DNA from: Arthrobacter citreus
GTDB lineage: Bacteria; Actinomycetota; Actinomycetes; Actinomycetales; Micrococcaceae
Assembly: GCF_038405225.1 (NCBI RefSeq)
Contig: NZ_CP151657.1
Span: forward strand, 2,108,001-2,172,000
Length of the DNA stretch: 64,000 nt
Direction: 5' to 3'
Shown here: positions 43,925 to 52,651 of the stretch, one piece after another
Position numbering within the stretch: position 1 is the first letter of the stretch
Layout: the number at the start of each line of letters is the position of its first letter
Translations under genes and position numbers: made by a program
Notes under the pieces: generated by a model
Database searches by the model: none
The model's input: the letters and a program-made list of their open reading frames with translations, nothing else
What the model was told of the DNA's origin: nothing

Positions 43925-43938
43925 TCCCTCCGCCAAAG

Positions 43939-43966
43939 AGGACCAGCTCCACCGGGAGCTGGTCCT
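43939..43966. terminator. bidirectional terminator after S4 gene and esterase
   Basis: Stem AGGACCAGCTCC/GGAGCTGGTCCT with ACCG loop, extended by AAG/CTT on each side, in the convergent gap. Confidence 0.85.
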
Positions 43967-43980
43967 CCTTGATGTCCGCC

Positions 43981-44640
43981 TCAGGCCTTGAGCACCAAGT
44001 GGGTGAGAAACTCCTTCACGTGTCCGAGTTCCTGCATGTTGATTCCGTGTCCCATGTTGGAGTAGAGAATCTTTGTCAGCGCGGTGTGCTCATTGAGCCA
44101 GGCGTGCGTGAACTCGATCCGCGGCGCATCAATCACCGGATCGGCCTGGTCCCGGCCCCAGAAAAACGGCACCTGACCGGCGGTCAGTTCCTCGTCCTTG
44201 AAGAACGGGTTGCCGTCCGAAGGCACCACAAAACCGGAGAGCCCGACGACGGCGGCGAAGTCCGCGGGCCGGTGGCGCAGCAGGGTGCTCGCCACGGCCA
44301 TGCCCATCGAGAAGCCCAGCAGCGACACACTGCTGTGCGCGCCCTTGATGCCGTCCAGCCAGTCCGAGACATCGCTCACAGCATCCACGACGCGCTGCAC
44401 GGAAAAATCCGGTTCATTCATCAGCGGGAACCAGGTGTAGCCCGGACCCTGCGCCTGGGGTGCGCGCACCGAGGCAATGGTGAACTCGGAGGGCAGATAA
44501 TCCGCCAGGCCCATCAGGTCTTCCTCGTTGGCGAGGTAGCCGTGAAAGAGCACCAGCAGCGGCGTTCCTTCACGCTCGGCTTCCGGTTTGGACCAAAGGA
44601 CGGTGGGGTTCCAGGGAGCTGTTGTAGGCATGATATTCAT
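43981..44640 (-). CDS. alpha/beta hydrolase, carboxylesterase/phospholipase type
   Basis: 219-aa cytosolic serine hydrolase. LVLFHGYLANEEDLMGLADYLP (oxyanion region HGY), nucleophile elbow GFSMGMAVAS, acid near GRDQADPVIDAPRIEFTHAWLNEH, and the catalytic His in MGHGINMQEL. Related to the YpfH/EstB esterases. Start either at 44640 or the ATG at 44631; neither has a clear ribosome binding site. Confidence 0.88.
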   Translation of the reverse strand: MNIMPTTAPWNPTVLWSKPEAEREGTPLLVLFHGYLANEEDLMGLADYLPSEFTIASVRAPQAQGPGYTWFPLMNEPDFSVQRVVDAVSDVSDWLDGIKGAHSSVSLLGFSMGMAVASTLLRHRPADFAAVVGLSGFVVPSDGNPFFKDEELTAGQVPFFWGRDQADPVIDAPRIEFTHAWLNEHTALTKILYSNMGHGINMQELGHVKEFLTHLVLKA

Positions 44641-44705
44641 TTTGGCACGGCCGGTTCCCGAACCTACGGTCGCGTAGCCGTCCCCCTCCTTGGCAGGATG
44701 GAGCG

Positions 44706-45587
44706 GTGACTTCTCCTTCGATGCCCCCGGACAGCTCTTCCCCCTCCCCGGCGTCCCCCGACGCCGTGCCCGCAGCCGACGAGCATCCGGTGCAGCCCTG
44801 GACCCGTTATGTTGCCATCGGCGATTCCTTCACCGAAGGGATCGGCGACCCCAATCCGGACAGCCCGGGCGGGCACCGCGGCTGGGCGGACCGTGTCGCT
44901 GAGGAACTGGCGCGCGACACTGACAACTTTGCCTACGCCAACCTTGCAATCCGGGGCCGGCTGCTGGACCAGATCATTGGTGAGCAGCTGCAGCCCGCGT
45001 TGGACCTGAAACCTGACCTTGTCACCATCTGCGCCGGTGGAAATGACGTCATCCGCCCCGGGGGCGATCCGGATAAGCTGGCCGAAAAAATGGACGCGGC
45101 CATCGCACGCCTGAGCGGCAGCGGCGCAACCGTGGTGCTCTTTACCGGCCCGGATCTGGGCACCACCCCCGTGCTGGGCAGCGTTCGGGGACGGGTGGCC
45201 GTGTACAACGAAAACCTGCGGACCATTGCCGCGCGCCGCGACGTCATCATCGCTGACATGTGGGCGCTGCGCGAGCTGAGAGCCCGTGACATGTGGGCGC
45301 CGGACCGGCTGCACTTTTCGCCCCTGGGCCACCACACCATCGCCGCCATGGTGCTGGACACCCTGGCCGTGCCCCACACCCTGGAACCGCTGGATCCCAA
45401 GCCGCTGCCGGCCAAGAGCTGGCGGACGGCCCGCACGGAGGACCTGACCTGGGCGCGGGAGTACTTCATGCCGTGGGTGGTGCGCCGGGTGCGGCACCGG
45501 TCCTCCGGGGACGGCATTGCCGCCAAGCGTCCCTTGGCCGGTCCCATCTTTGGCGGTTCGGGCATGCCGCCGGGTTCGGCGGACTAG
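44706..45587 (+). CDS. SGNH/GDSL-family hydrolase
   Basis: 293 aa. The four SGNH blocks are present: Ser in RYVAIGDSFTEGIGDP (~41), Gly in NLAIRGRLLDQI, Asn in ICAGGNDVIRPGG, and the Asp/His pair in DRLHFSPLGHHTI. No signal peptide, so intracellular. The C-terminal ~60 residues (WAREYFMPWVVRRVRHRS) are typical of the actinobacterial branch. GTG start at 44706. Substrate probably an ester of unknown kind. The TAG stop shares CTAG with the convergent gene. Confidence 0.88.
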   Translation: MTSPSMPPDSSSPSPASPDAVPAADEHPVQPWTRYVAIGDSFTEGIGDPNPDSPGGHRGWADRVAEELARDTDNFAYANLAIRGRLLDQIIGEQLQPALDLKPDLVTICAGGNDVIRPGGDPDKLAEKMDAAIARLSGSGATVVLFTGPDLGTTPVLGSVRGRVAVYNENLRTIAARRDVIIADMWALRELRARDMWAPDRLHFSPLGHHTIAAMVLDTLAVPHTLEPLDPKPLPAKSWRTARTEDLTWAREYFMPWVVRRVRHRSSGDGIAAKRPLAGPIFGGSGMPPGSAD

Positions 45588-45937
45588 GAGCGCCTGCCGC
45601 GCGGCCTGCGGCGGTTTCCGGCCTGCAGTCCGCCCCAGAAGGCAAACAGCACGGCTCCCGCCAGCACCAGCAGCGCACCCGCCCGCATTCCGCGGCTGAA
45701 CAGCATCACGCCGTCGGGCAGCCCTTCCTCCGGCAGCGGGGTATAGGCAACCCAGCTGATCTCCGTGGGTCCCGGCCCCTGGGCCAGGAGCAGGACACCG
45801 GACAGGACCAGCAGGAGCGCCGCAGCCGGCATCCACATCAGCAGGAACAGGTTCCGGGCGCGGCCAGCGGCGGAACCCGTGCTCCGGCGGGCACCCGAAA
45901 CCCTCTTGTCCTGGCCGTCGCCCCTCTGATCCGTCAT
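45584..45937 (-). CDS. hypothetical two-helix membrane protein
   Basis: 117 aa, not recognised. A basic N-terminus is followed by two hydrophobic helices (LFLLMWMPAAALLLVLSGVLLLAQ and GALLVLAGAVLFAFWGGLQAG) with a ~35-residue outer loop (ISWVAYTPLPEEGLPDGV). The short C-terminus is Arg-rich (RRRPRGRRS). Such small proteins are common next to SGNH genes in Arthrobacter-like genomes, but I cannot assign a function. Confidence 0.7.
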   Translation of the reverse strand: MTDQRGDGQDKRVSGARRSTGSAAGRARNLFLLMWMPAAALLLVLSGVLLLAQGPGPTEISWVAYTPLPEEGLPDGVMLFSRGMRAGALLVLAGAVLFAFWGGLQAGNRRRPRGRRS

Positions 45938-45973
45938 GCCGGAAAGGCTAGCACCGCGCCCGCCCCGGCAGCG

Positions 45974-46513
45974 TCAGGCGGGGGACCCTTTCTCGGCCAG
46001 TCGAATGAGGGTGGCCAGATGATCGCTCCAGTCCCCGGTATGGGTCCGGGCCACCTCAGCTCCGTCGGTGAGGCTCCCCAGTCCGCTCTCAGTCACGACG
46101 ACGTCGGTGTAATCCGCTTCCGCATCAGGCCCAGCCCCGGCATCCAGCGTGAAACTCACAATCGTATGGCTGTTCCAGCCGGGCATCGTCCAGCGGAAAG
46201 ACAGCAGCCGCTCCCGGGCCACGGCCAGCACCGTTCCCGTGGCACGGGTTCCGGAGCCGCTGCGGCCGTCACTGTCGCCGCCGTCGCCGCCGTCGCCGCT
46301 TCCGGAGCCGCCTTCGCCGCTGCCGCCGTCGCCTCCGCCTCCGCCGTCGCTGCCGTCGCTGTCTTGCGCGCTAAACCGCTCCGTCAGCGGAGCGCCGGGA
46401 CTGGCGGTAAAGTCCATCTCCGGCCACCACGCCGCCCGGTGATCCACCAACGCCTGCCACAGCTGTTCCGGCGAGCACCGCGCCTGTGCCGCAACCCGAA
46501 TTTGATCGCCCAT
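45974..46513 (-). CDS. SRPBCC/AHSA1-domain protein with a Gly/Ser/Asp-rich insert
   Basis: 179 aa. Begins IRVAAQARCSPEQLWQALVDHRAAWWPEMDF, the START-like lipid/ligand-binding fold, and ends with VARTHTGDWSDHLATLIRLAEKGSPA. In between sits a ~38-residue insert almost entirely of Gly, Ser and Asp, encoded by a GCCGCCGTC-type repeat. The insert interrupts the beta sheet between strands. Function unknown; the fold binds small hydrophobic ligands. Confidence 0.75.
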   Translation of the reverse strand: MGDQIRVAAQARCSPEQLWQALVDHRAAWWPEMDFTASPGAPLTERFSAQDSDGSDGGGGGDGGSGEGGSGSGDGGDGGDSDGRSGSGTRATGTVLAVARERLLSFRWTMPGWNSHTIVSFTLDAGAGPDAEADYTDVVVTESGLGSLTDGAEVARTHTGDWSDHLATLIRLAEKGSPA

Positions 46514-46687
46514 GGTTTTGTTCTTCCATGTCCGCGGCTTCTTGGCAAGGGAAACCGTGTACTGACGGCGGCCTGCACCGCGTCATGAGCAGGAGCCTGC
46601 CCCGGCCGTGCCCTACGTTGGTGAAGAGAGCAGGCACCGTCGGCACCAGATCAGCTGCCGACGCCGCCATCCAGCGAAGGAGATCCC

Positions 46688-47953
46688 TTGACCACCACCC
46701 TGATCCGCGCCGTCCGCCCGTGGGGCCGCGCCCTCAGCGACGTCACACTGACGGACGGCACCATCACCGCCGTTGCGCCGCATCAGCCCGCCGCCGGCGC
46801 CGGCACCGCAGGTTCGTCCGGCGCCGGCTCCCCCGCGTTGCCTGAAACGGGCGCCACCGTGGTGGAGGGCCGCGGACGCCTGCTGCTGCCCGCCTTCACC
46901 GACGCGCACGTACATCTGGACTCGACCCGGATTGGCCTGCCCTTCCGCGAACACACCGGCGGCCCCGGCGTGTGGGAAATGATGCTGAACGACCGCCGCA
47001 ACTGGCGCACCGCGGAGGTGTCCCTGCAGGAGCGGGTCAACGAGACGCTGGGGCGGATGATCGCCCGGGGCACCACCCGGGTGCGCTCGTTTGCCCAGGT
47101 CGATGTGGACTGCCGGCTGGAACGCTTCGAGGCCGTGGCCGCTGCCCGGGAAACCTTCAGGGACCGGGCCGCCGTTCAGATCGTGGCGTTTCCGCAGGCC
47201 GGGCTGCTCCGGGAAAAAGGGTCGGTGGAGCTGCTGGAGGAGGCGCTGAAAGCCGGCGCCGACGTCGTCGGCGGCATTGATCCCTGCAGCCTGGACCGCG
47301 ATCCGGCCCGGCACCTGGATCTCGTTTTCGGTCTTGCGGAAAAGTACCAGGTGCCCCTCGACATCCACCTGCACGAGCCCGGGGACCTCGGTGTGTTCAG
47401 CGCGGATCTGGTGCTGGAGCGAACCCGTGCCCTGGGGATGCAGGGCAGGGTCACACTGTCCCACGCCTACCAGCTGGGCAGCGTCAACGAAGCAACCACC
47501 AGCCGGCTCATGGAGGCCTTTGGCGAGCTGGATGTCTCCCTGACCTCCGTGGCTCCGGCAGTGTCAGGCCAGCTGCCGCTAACCCGACTGGCCGAAGGCG
47601 GCGTCCGTTTCGGGCTGGGCGAGGACGGCCAGCGCGATTACTGGTCCCCGTACGGAAACGCGGACATGCTGGACCGGACCTGGCAGCTGGCCTTCACTCA
47701 GGGCTTCCGGCAGGACGAACTGATCGGGCACTGCCTGGCCATCGCCACGGTGGGCGGGGCAAGCATCCTGGATCCGTCCGCCGTCCGGCTCAAGGACACC
47801 GCCCACCGCCCCGGCCTTGATGCCGGCGATCCTGCGGATCTGCTGCTTGTCGACGGCGAAACGCTCACCTCTGCGGTGATGGACCGCGGCACCGACCGCA
47901 CGGTGCTCCGCGCAGGACGGGTAGTGGCGGACCAGCTGGCGCTCATTTCCTAG
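46688..47953 (+). CDS. amidohydrolase, cytosine deaminase-like
   Basis: 421-aa TIM-barrel amidohydrolase. Metal ligands fit the CodA pattern: HVHLD near residue 75, H-x-x-E in DIHLHEPGDLG, SHAYQL and the Asp in GEDGQRDYWSPYGNADML. The C-terminal composite beta domain carries GLDAGDPADLLLVDGET. Likely deaminates cytosine, creatinine, isoguanine or a similar ring compound; which one is not decided. TTG start at 46688 with AAGGAG 6 nt upstream. Stop shares CTAG with metX. Confidence 0.85.
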   Translation: MTTTLIRAVRPWGRALSDVTLTDGTITAVAPHQPAAGAGTAGSSGAGSPALPETGATVVEGRGRLLLPAFTDAHVHLDSTRIGLPFREHTGGPGVWEMMLNDRRNWRTAEVSLQERVNETLGRMIARGTTRVRSFAQVDVDCRLERFEAVAAARETFRDRAAVQIVAFPQAGLLREKGSVELLEEALKAGADVVGGIDPCSLDRDPARHLDLVFGLAEKYQVPLDIHLHEPGDLGVFSADLVLERTRALGMQGRVTLSHAYQLGSVNEATTSRLMEAFGELDVSLTSVAPAVSGQLPLTRLAEGGVRFGLGEDGQRDYWSPYGNADMLDRTWQLAFTQGFRQDELIGHCLAIATVGGASILDPSAVRLKDTAHRPGLDAGDPADLLLVDGETLTSAVMDRGTDRTVLRAGRVVADQLALIS

Positions 47954-49074
47954 CTGAAGAAAAGTTTCCGCAGCGGCCGTCCGAGCTGCTCAACATCGGT
48001 CAGGAATCCGTCGTGGCCGATGGGTGCGCTGATGGTGTGCACCCGGACGCCGCCGGGAAGCGCCGCAGCCAGGACCTCGGACTGCTGCGGGAAGTAGAGC
48101 CGGTCCGAATCGACGGCGGCAATGAAGAACTCGGCCGTAACTCCGGACAGGGCTTCCTGCAGCGATCCCCGGCTGCGCGTGACGTCGTGGCTCATCAGGG
48201 CTTCGGTCAGCACCAGGTAGCTGTTTGCGTCAAAACGCTGCACCAGTTTCCGGGCCTGATGATCCAGATAGCTCTCCACCGCGTAACGGCCGCGCTCCGC
48301 CGACAGGGCCGATCCCAGCGGATCCTCCTGCTGCTGGGGTGCGTTCCCAAACCGGTATTCCAGTTCCGCCTCGGAGCGGTAGGTGATGTGCGCAATCCTC
48401 CGCGCCAGCCCCAGACCGGCGGTCGGAGCGGTTCCGTTGTAGTAGTCCCCGCCGTTGAAGTGCGGATCCAGCCGGATGGCCTCAAGCTGCGCCTGGCCAA
48501 AGGCGATCTGCTCGGCCGAACTGGCTGCGGTGCAGGCGATCACGGCGCAGCGCTGCACCCGGCCGGGTTCCGTGACCGCCCATTCCAGGGCCCGCGCTCC
48601 GCCGAGCGATCCGCCCAGCACCGTGTGCCAGGCCCGGATCCCCAGCAGATCCGCCAGCCGGGCCTCAGCGCGGACCGAGTCCCGGATCGTGACAAACGGG
48701 AAGCGCGAGCCCCAGGGCAGTCCTTCGGGATCATTCGAGGACGGTCCGGTGGAGCCATAGCAGCCGCCGAGCATGTTGATCGAGACAACGAAGAACCGGT
48801 TGGTGTCCACGGTTTTCCCGGGACCCACGAGGGCGTCCCACCATCCGTCCTCGTCGCTGCTGCCCCGGGCAACATGGGTGCTGCCAGTGAGGGCATGGGC
48901 CACCAGGACCGCGTTGGAGCCGTCCTCGTTAAGGGTCCCCCACGTTTCATAGGCGAGGGACACCTGCGGCAGGCGGCCGCCGGTTTCAAGTTCGAGGCTG
49001 CCGATTTGGGCATGCCGCAGCACCCCGTCCCAGGCGGGGGCGGGGTGCTGCGGCACCGTGGACGGCAGGCTCAC
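47950..49074 (-). CDS. metX: homoserine O-acetyltransferase
   Basis: Activates homoserine with acetyl-CoA for methionine synthesis; 374 aa, alpha/beta-hydrolase fold. GTG start at 49074. Motifs: VSLAYETWGTLNEDGSNAVLVAHALTGSTHV, RFFVVSINMLGGCYGSTGPSS, LGGSLGGARALEWAV (nucleophile Ser) and HDGFLTDVEQL (catalytic His). Stands 8 nt downstream of metY and is thus in the same SAM-controlled transcript. Confidence 0.96.
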   Translation of the reverse strand: MSLPSTVPQHPAPAWDGVLRHAQIGSLELETGGRLPQVSLAYETWGTLNEDGSNAVLVAHALTGSTHVARGSSDEDGWWDALVGPGKTVDTNRFFVVSINMLGGCYGSTGPSSNDPEGLPWGSRFPFVTIRDSVRAEARLADLLGIRAWHTVLGGSLGGARALEWAVTEPGRVQRCAVIACTAASSAEQIAFGQAQLEAIRLDPHFNGGDYYNGTAPTAGLGLARRIAHITYRSEAELEYRFGNAPQQQEDPLGSALSAERGRYAVESYLDHQARKLVQRFDANSYLVLTEALMSHDVTRSRGSLQEALSGVTAEFFIAAVDSDRLYFPQQSEVLAAALPGGVRVHTISAPIGHDGFLTDVEQLGRPLRKLFFS

Positions 49075-49082
49075 GCGAATCC

Positions 49083-50399
49083 CTACGCTCCCTTGGCGGC
49101 GCGGAAACCGGCGTCGAGGTCGGCAATGATGTCGTCAATGTGCTCGATGCCCACGGACAGCCGGACCAGCCCCGGGCTGACCCCCGCTGCAAGCTGGGCT
49201 TCGGCGCCGAGCTGGCTGTGCGTGGTCGACGCCGGGTGGATCACCAGGGACCGGACGTCGCCCACGTTTGCCACATGGGAATGCAGTTCCAGGGCATCCA
49301 CAAAGCGTTTCCCCGCCTCGATGCCGCCGGTGATGTCGAAGGAGACAATGGCGCCGGTGCCGCGGGGACCATACTTGCGGCCGCGCTCAAACCACGGACT
49401 GGATTCCAGGCCCGCGTAGGCGACGGAGATGACGTCGTCGTGCGCTTCGAGCCAGTTGGCGACGGCGACGGCGTTGGCCACATGGCGCTCCACCCGCAGG
49501 CTCAGCGTCTCCAGCCCCTGGGCAATGAGGAACGCGTTGAACGGCGACACCGCGGAGCCCAGGTCGCGGAGCAGCTGCACCCGGGCCTTGAGGATGTAGG
49601 CGAGGTTGGCGCCCAGGACGCCGTTGGCGCCGAGGTCGCGGGCGTACACCAGTCCGTTGTAGCTCTCATCCGGAGTGTTGAAGCCCGGGAACTTCTCCGG
49701 ATCAGCACCGAAGTCGAAGTTGCCCGAATCGACAATGGCGCCGGCGATGGAGGTGCCGTGGCCGCCCAGGTACTTCGTGGCCGAATGCACCACGATGTCC
49801 GCTCCCCACTCAATGGGCCGGATCAGGTACGGGGTGGACAGGGTGTTGTCCACGATCAGCGGCACCCCGGCCTCATGTGCGACGGCGCTGATGCCCTCGA
49901 TGTCCAGGACGTCCTGGCGCGGGTTGGAGACCACTTCACCGAAGAAGGCCTTGGTGTTTGGCTGCACGGCGCTGCGCCACTGGTCGAGGTTGTCCGGGTC
50001 CTGCACAAAGGTGGTCTCGATGCCGAACTTCTTCAGCGTGTGCTTGAAGAGGTTGTAGGTGCCGCCGTAGAGGCTGGGGCTGGCCACGATGTGGTCTCCG
50101 GCCTCCGCGACGTTGAGGATTGCGAAGGTTTCAGCCGCCTGCCCCGACGCGAGCAGCAGCGCACCGAGACCGCCTTCGAGGGAGGCGATCCGGTTTTCTA
50201 CGGCTTCCTGGGTGGGATTGCCGATGCGCGTGTAAATCGGCGCCAGTTCGGCCAGCGCAAACCGGTTGGCCGCCGCCTCGGCGCTGGGGAACACGAATGA
50301 CGTTGTTTGGTAGATCGGCAGGGCACGGGCGCCGGTGACGGCGTCGGGCTCCTGTCCCACATGGATCTGCCGGGTTTCGAACGACCAGTTTCCTGACAT
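49083..50399 (-). CDS. metY: O-acetylhomoserine sulfhydrylase (aminocarboxypropyltransferase)
   Basis: PLP enzyme making homocysteine from O-acetylhomoserine and sulfide; 438 aa. The start is the ATG at 50399 (MSGNWSFETRQIHVGQEPDAVTGARALPIYQTTSFVF) with AAGGGAG upstream. Signatures: YTRIGNPTQEAVENRIASLEGG, VPLIVDNTLSTPYL and the PLP lysine in VVHSATKYLGGHGTSIAG. C-terminal LVRLSVGIEHIDDIIADLD. First gene of metYX, under a SAM-IV riboswitch. Confidence 0.96.
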   Translation of the reverse strand: MSGNWSFETRQIHVGQEPDAVTGARALPIYQTTSFVFPSAEAAANRFALAELAPIYTRIGNPTQEAVENRIASLEGGLGALLLASGQAAETFAILNVAEAGDHIVASPSLYGGTYNLFKHTLKKFGIETTFVQDPDNLDQWRSAVQPNTKAFFGEVVSNPRQDVLDIEGISAVAHEAGVPLIVDNTLSTPYLIRPIEWGADIVVHSATKYLGGHGTSIAGAIVDSGNFDFGADPEKFPGFNTPDESYNGLVYARDLGANGVLGANLAYILKARVQLLRDLGSAVSPFNAFLIAQGLETLSLRVERHVANAVAVANWLEAHDDVISVAYAGLESSPWFERGRKYGPRGTGAIVSFDITGGIEAGKRFVDALELHSHVANVGDVRSLVIHPASTTHSQLGAEAQLAAGVSPGLVRLSVGIEHIDDIIADLDAGFRAAKGA

Positions 50400-50467
50400 G
50401 GAGTGCTCCCTTGTAACCAGGGGCCGCACCGAGACTTCTAGCCGGAAAAGAGCCGGCAGCCACGTGT

Positions 50468-50584
50468 GACCCGCGCTTGCCGCACGTCCTTTTGACGTGC
50501 AGCCAGGTCTTCACCCGGGGCACCCCACCGCGGTTGGAGGGTTGCCGGCCAGCAAGCCGGGGCTATCTGCTGGCACTCATGACC
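50468..50584 (-). ncRNA. SAM-IV riboswitch in the metYX leader
   Basis: The minus-strand RNA matches the SAM-IV consensus closely: GGTCATGAGTGCCAGC, the GCCCCGGCTTGCTGGCC core, GGCAACCCTCCAACCGCGG, TGGGGTGCCCCGGGTGA, the closing AGACC, a variable hairpin (GCACGTC/GACGTGC) and the pseudoknot tail GGCAAGCGCGGGTC. It lies 68 nt before the metY start. S-adenosylmethionine binding would reduce metYX expression. Confidence 0.93.
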
Positions 50585-50778
50585 TATCCCCCTATGAAAA
50601 CGGATAACCCCGGAGCCCGCAACCTCTGTGACGGTTCATTTCCCTGCGTTTCATCGGTGTGGAGCGTCAGCTCCTGCGGCCTCCGCCGGAAGGAGATTGT
50701 CCAGTTCCGCGGCTCAAAATCGACCAAAAGCCGCAGTTAGGGTTACCTTGGTCGAGAGGTCGGTCACAACGTGCAATT

Positions 50779-51438
50779 ATGGGCCGCATGCGCTTGGACC
50801 ATGTATCTTATGCCTGTGAATCCGACGGTCTCTTGGCCACGACTGAGAGGATCGCCTCCGCTCTGGGAGCCGACTTCGTCAAGGGCGGCGTACATCCGCG
50901 TTTCGGCACCCGCAACATGATTCTGCCCCTGGCCAACCACCAATACGTCGAGGTGGTCGAGGCACTGAACCATCCGGCGTCGGACAAGGCTCCGTTCGGC
51001 CAGGCCGTGCGCCAGCGCTCCGAGTGCGGCGGCGGCTGGATGGGCTGGTGTGTTGCCGTGGATGACCTGTCGCCGTTCGAGGAGCGCCTGGGCCGCGAGT
51101 CGGTTCCGGGTAACCGCAAGTTCCCGGACGGCCAGGAACTGACCTGGCGCCAGATCGGCATCAACGGTCTCATCGCCGACCCCCAGGTTCCGTACATGCT
51201 GCGGTGGGACGACGGCACCGAACCGCTGCACCCCTCCGCCGCCCTGCCGGGAATGCCCGGAGCCGTGAACCTGAATTCGCTGACCATTGCCGGATCCGCG
51301 GCGCGGGTGGCCGAATGGCTGGGCACCCCCGTGGAGGAGCCGCTGGAGAACGTCGGCGTCACTTGGATTTCGCCCAAGGGAACGCCCGGCATCATGTCGG
51401 TCACGTTCAACACGGCGAACGGCCTCGTCGAGATCTAG
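50779..51438 (+). CDS. VOC/glyoxalase-like domain protein (Glyoxalase_3 type)
   Basis: 219 aa. MRLDHVSYACESDGLLATTERIASALGADFVKGGVHPRFGTRNMILPL shows the first beta-alpha-beta-beta-beta module, with the metal-site His-like positions; the second module includes GAVNLNSLTIAGSAARVAEWLG. Matches the actinobacterial glyoxalase-like family; substrate unknown. Start at 50779 or the ATG at 50788. Divergent from metYX. Confidence 0.85.
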   Translation: MGRMRLDHVSYACESDGLLATTERIASALGADFVKGGVHPRFGTRNMILPLANHQYVEVVEALNHPASDKAPFGQAVRQRSECGGGWMGWCVAVDDLSPFEERLGRESVPGNRKFPDGQELTWRQIGINGLIADPQVPYMLRWDDGTEPLHPSAALPGMPGAVNLNSLTIAGSAARVAEWLGTPVEEPLENVGVTWISPKGTPGIMSVTFNTANGLVEI

Positions 51439-51464
51439 TTCTGCCGATTCCGTCCGGGCCGGGT

Positions 51465-51540
51465 TTCTGCTGCCACTTTGGGTTTCTGCTGCCATTGCGC
51501 AGTGGCAGCAGAAACCCAAAACAGTCGATTGTGCCCAAAA
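51465..51540. repeat. palindromic element, left copy
   Basis: TTTGGGTTTCTGCTGCCA (51477-51494) pairs exactly with 51503-51520 around TTGCGCAG. An extra half-copy (TTCTGCTGCCA) precedes it, and ACAGTCGATTGTGCCCAAA follows. The whole ~76-bp block recurs in direct orientation at 52564-52639 with only four differences seen. Confidence 0.9.
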
Positions 51541-51606
51541 CGGAAGGTTTTCCACAGATTTCCGGCTGCTCTCCTCCGATATGAATCACTCCCTCACTCT
51601 GGGCGG

Positions 51607-52548
51607 ATGGATCCGGAGTTCCTTTTTGCGGCCGATGCCGAGCGTGCCGGCGTAAACAGGCGTCAAATAGCCCTGCGGTGCGCATCTGGAGAACTCGTCC
51701 GGGTCCGGCCAGGCGTATACGTTCGGTCCGAATTCTGGCGCGAGTTGCCCAAGTGGGACCGGGACCACGTGCGGATTCAGGCCGCCGTCGAACAGGGCAG
51801 AAGTCCCCGGATTCTCGTTCAGCAGTCGGCCGCGGTTATCTGGGGCATCCCCGCTATCGGAGGCTCATCGGAAATATTGCTGCTGGCCTCTGATTCTTCA
51901 CACGGCCGACGCCGCGGCGAGCTCCGCTGGACGACACGGCGGTTACTGGAGCCTGTCACGTCCCGAAACGGCCTACAGCTTACTTCACGTGCCCAGACGG
52001 TCCTGGATATGGCGGCCTACTTGCCGTTTGAACGCGCCGTGCCCGCCATGGACCATGTATTGCGGCCTGACCCGGTCCGGCGCCATCCGCCGTTAAACAA
52101 GGATGCCTTGCGGGAGCTGTCGCTGCTGCTGCCTGACCAAGCCAAACGTGCCAGGGCTTTGCGCGTCATCGACTTCGCGGACAGCAACTCGCATTCCCCC
52201 GGCGAGTCCTATTCCCGTGCAAAACTGCATCGGTTTGGATTCCCGCCGCCGGAGCTGCAGCACGAGGTCATCACGCCCGCAGGCCGGTTCAGGACTGATT
52301 TCTATTGGAAAAAGCACAGTCTGGTGGGCGAGTTTGACGGTGCCGTGAAGTACGGGGCAAACGGATCCATGCTGGCTCCTACGTGGGAGACGCTCACGAA
52401 CGAGAAGCGAAGGGAAGACGCCATCCGGGCCACGGGGGCCGCCTTCGTCCGCTGGTCGTGGGTCAACATCACCAAATCGCCGCAGGACCCCGATGGACTG
52501 GTGCAGCGGCTGGTCCGGGCGGGTCTTCCGCGGTCACGGCGCAGCTAA
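51607..52548 (+). CDS. AbiEi-antitoxin-like/DUF559 nuclease-fold protein
   Basis: 313 aa. The N-terminus (LFAADAERAGVNRRQIALRCASGELVRVRPGVYVRSEF) is the winged-helix domain of AbiEi-type antitoxin proteins. A middle region has SRAQTVLDMAAYLPFERAVPAMDHVLR. The C-terminus resembles the Vsr/PD-(D/E)xK fold: FRTDFYWKKHSLVGEFDGAVKY carries the Asp, Glu-x-Asp and Lys of the active site. ATG at 51607. The gene is bracketed by two identical-orientation palindromic elements. No AbiEii toxin gene is nearby, so a TA function is unsupported. Confidence 0.75.
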   Translation: MDPEFLFAADAERAGVNRRQIALRCASGELVRVRPGVYVRSEFWRELPKWDRDHVRIQAAVEQGRSPRILVQQSAAVIWGIPAIGGSSEILLLASDSSHGRRRGELRWTTRRLLEPVTSRNGLQLTSRAQTVLDMAAYLPFERAVPAMDHVLRPDPVRRHPPLNKDALRELSLLLPDQAKRARALRVIDFADSNSHSPGESYSRAKLHRFGFPPPELQHEVITPAGRFRTDFYWKKHSLVGEFDGAVKYGANGSMLAPTWETLTNEKRREDAIRATGAAFVRWSWVNITKSPQDPDGLVQRLVRAGLPRSRRS

Positions 52549-52563
52549 GCACCCCTCCCCCGA

Positions 52564-52639
52564 TTCTGCTGCCAATTTGGGTTTCTGCTGCCATTGCGCA
52601 GTGGCAGCAGAAACCCAAAACGGTCGATTTTGCCCAAAC
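52564..52639. repeat. palindromic element, right copy
   Basis: TTTGGGTTTCTGCTGCCA (52576-52593) and its reverse complement (52602-52619) around TTGCGCAG. Preceded by TTCTGCTGCCAA and followed by ACGGTCGATTTTGCCCAAA. Direct repeat of the element at 51465-51540, 1,099 bp away. Confidence 0.9.
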
Positions 52640-52651
52640 CGGTCGAATTCC

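Noticed and set aside
51607-52548. Type IV toxin-antitoxin pair
   Set aside because: Only the AbiEi-like N-domain is present; no AbiEii nucleotidyltransferase gene is adjacent.
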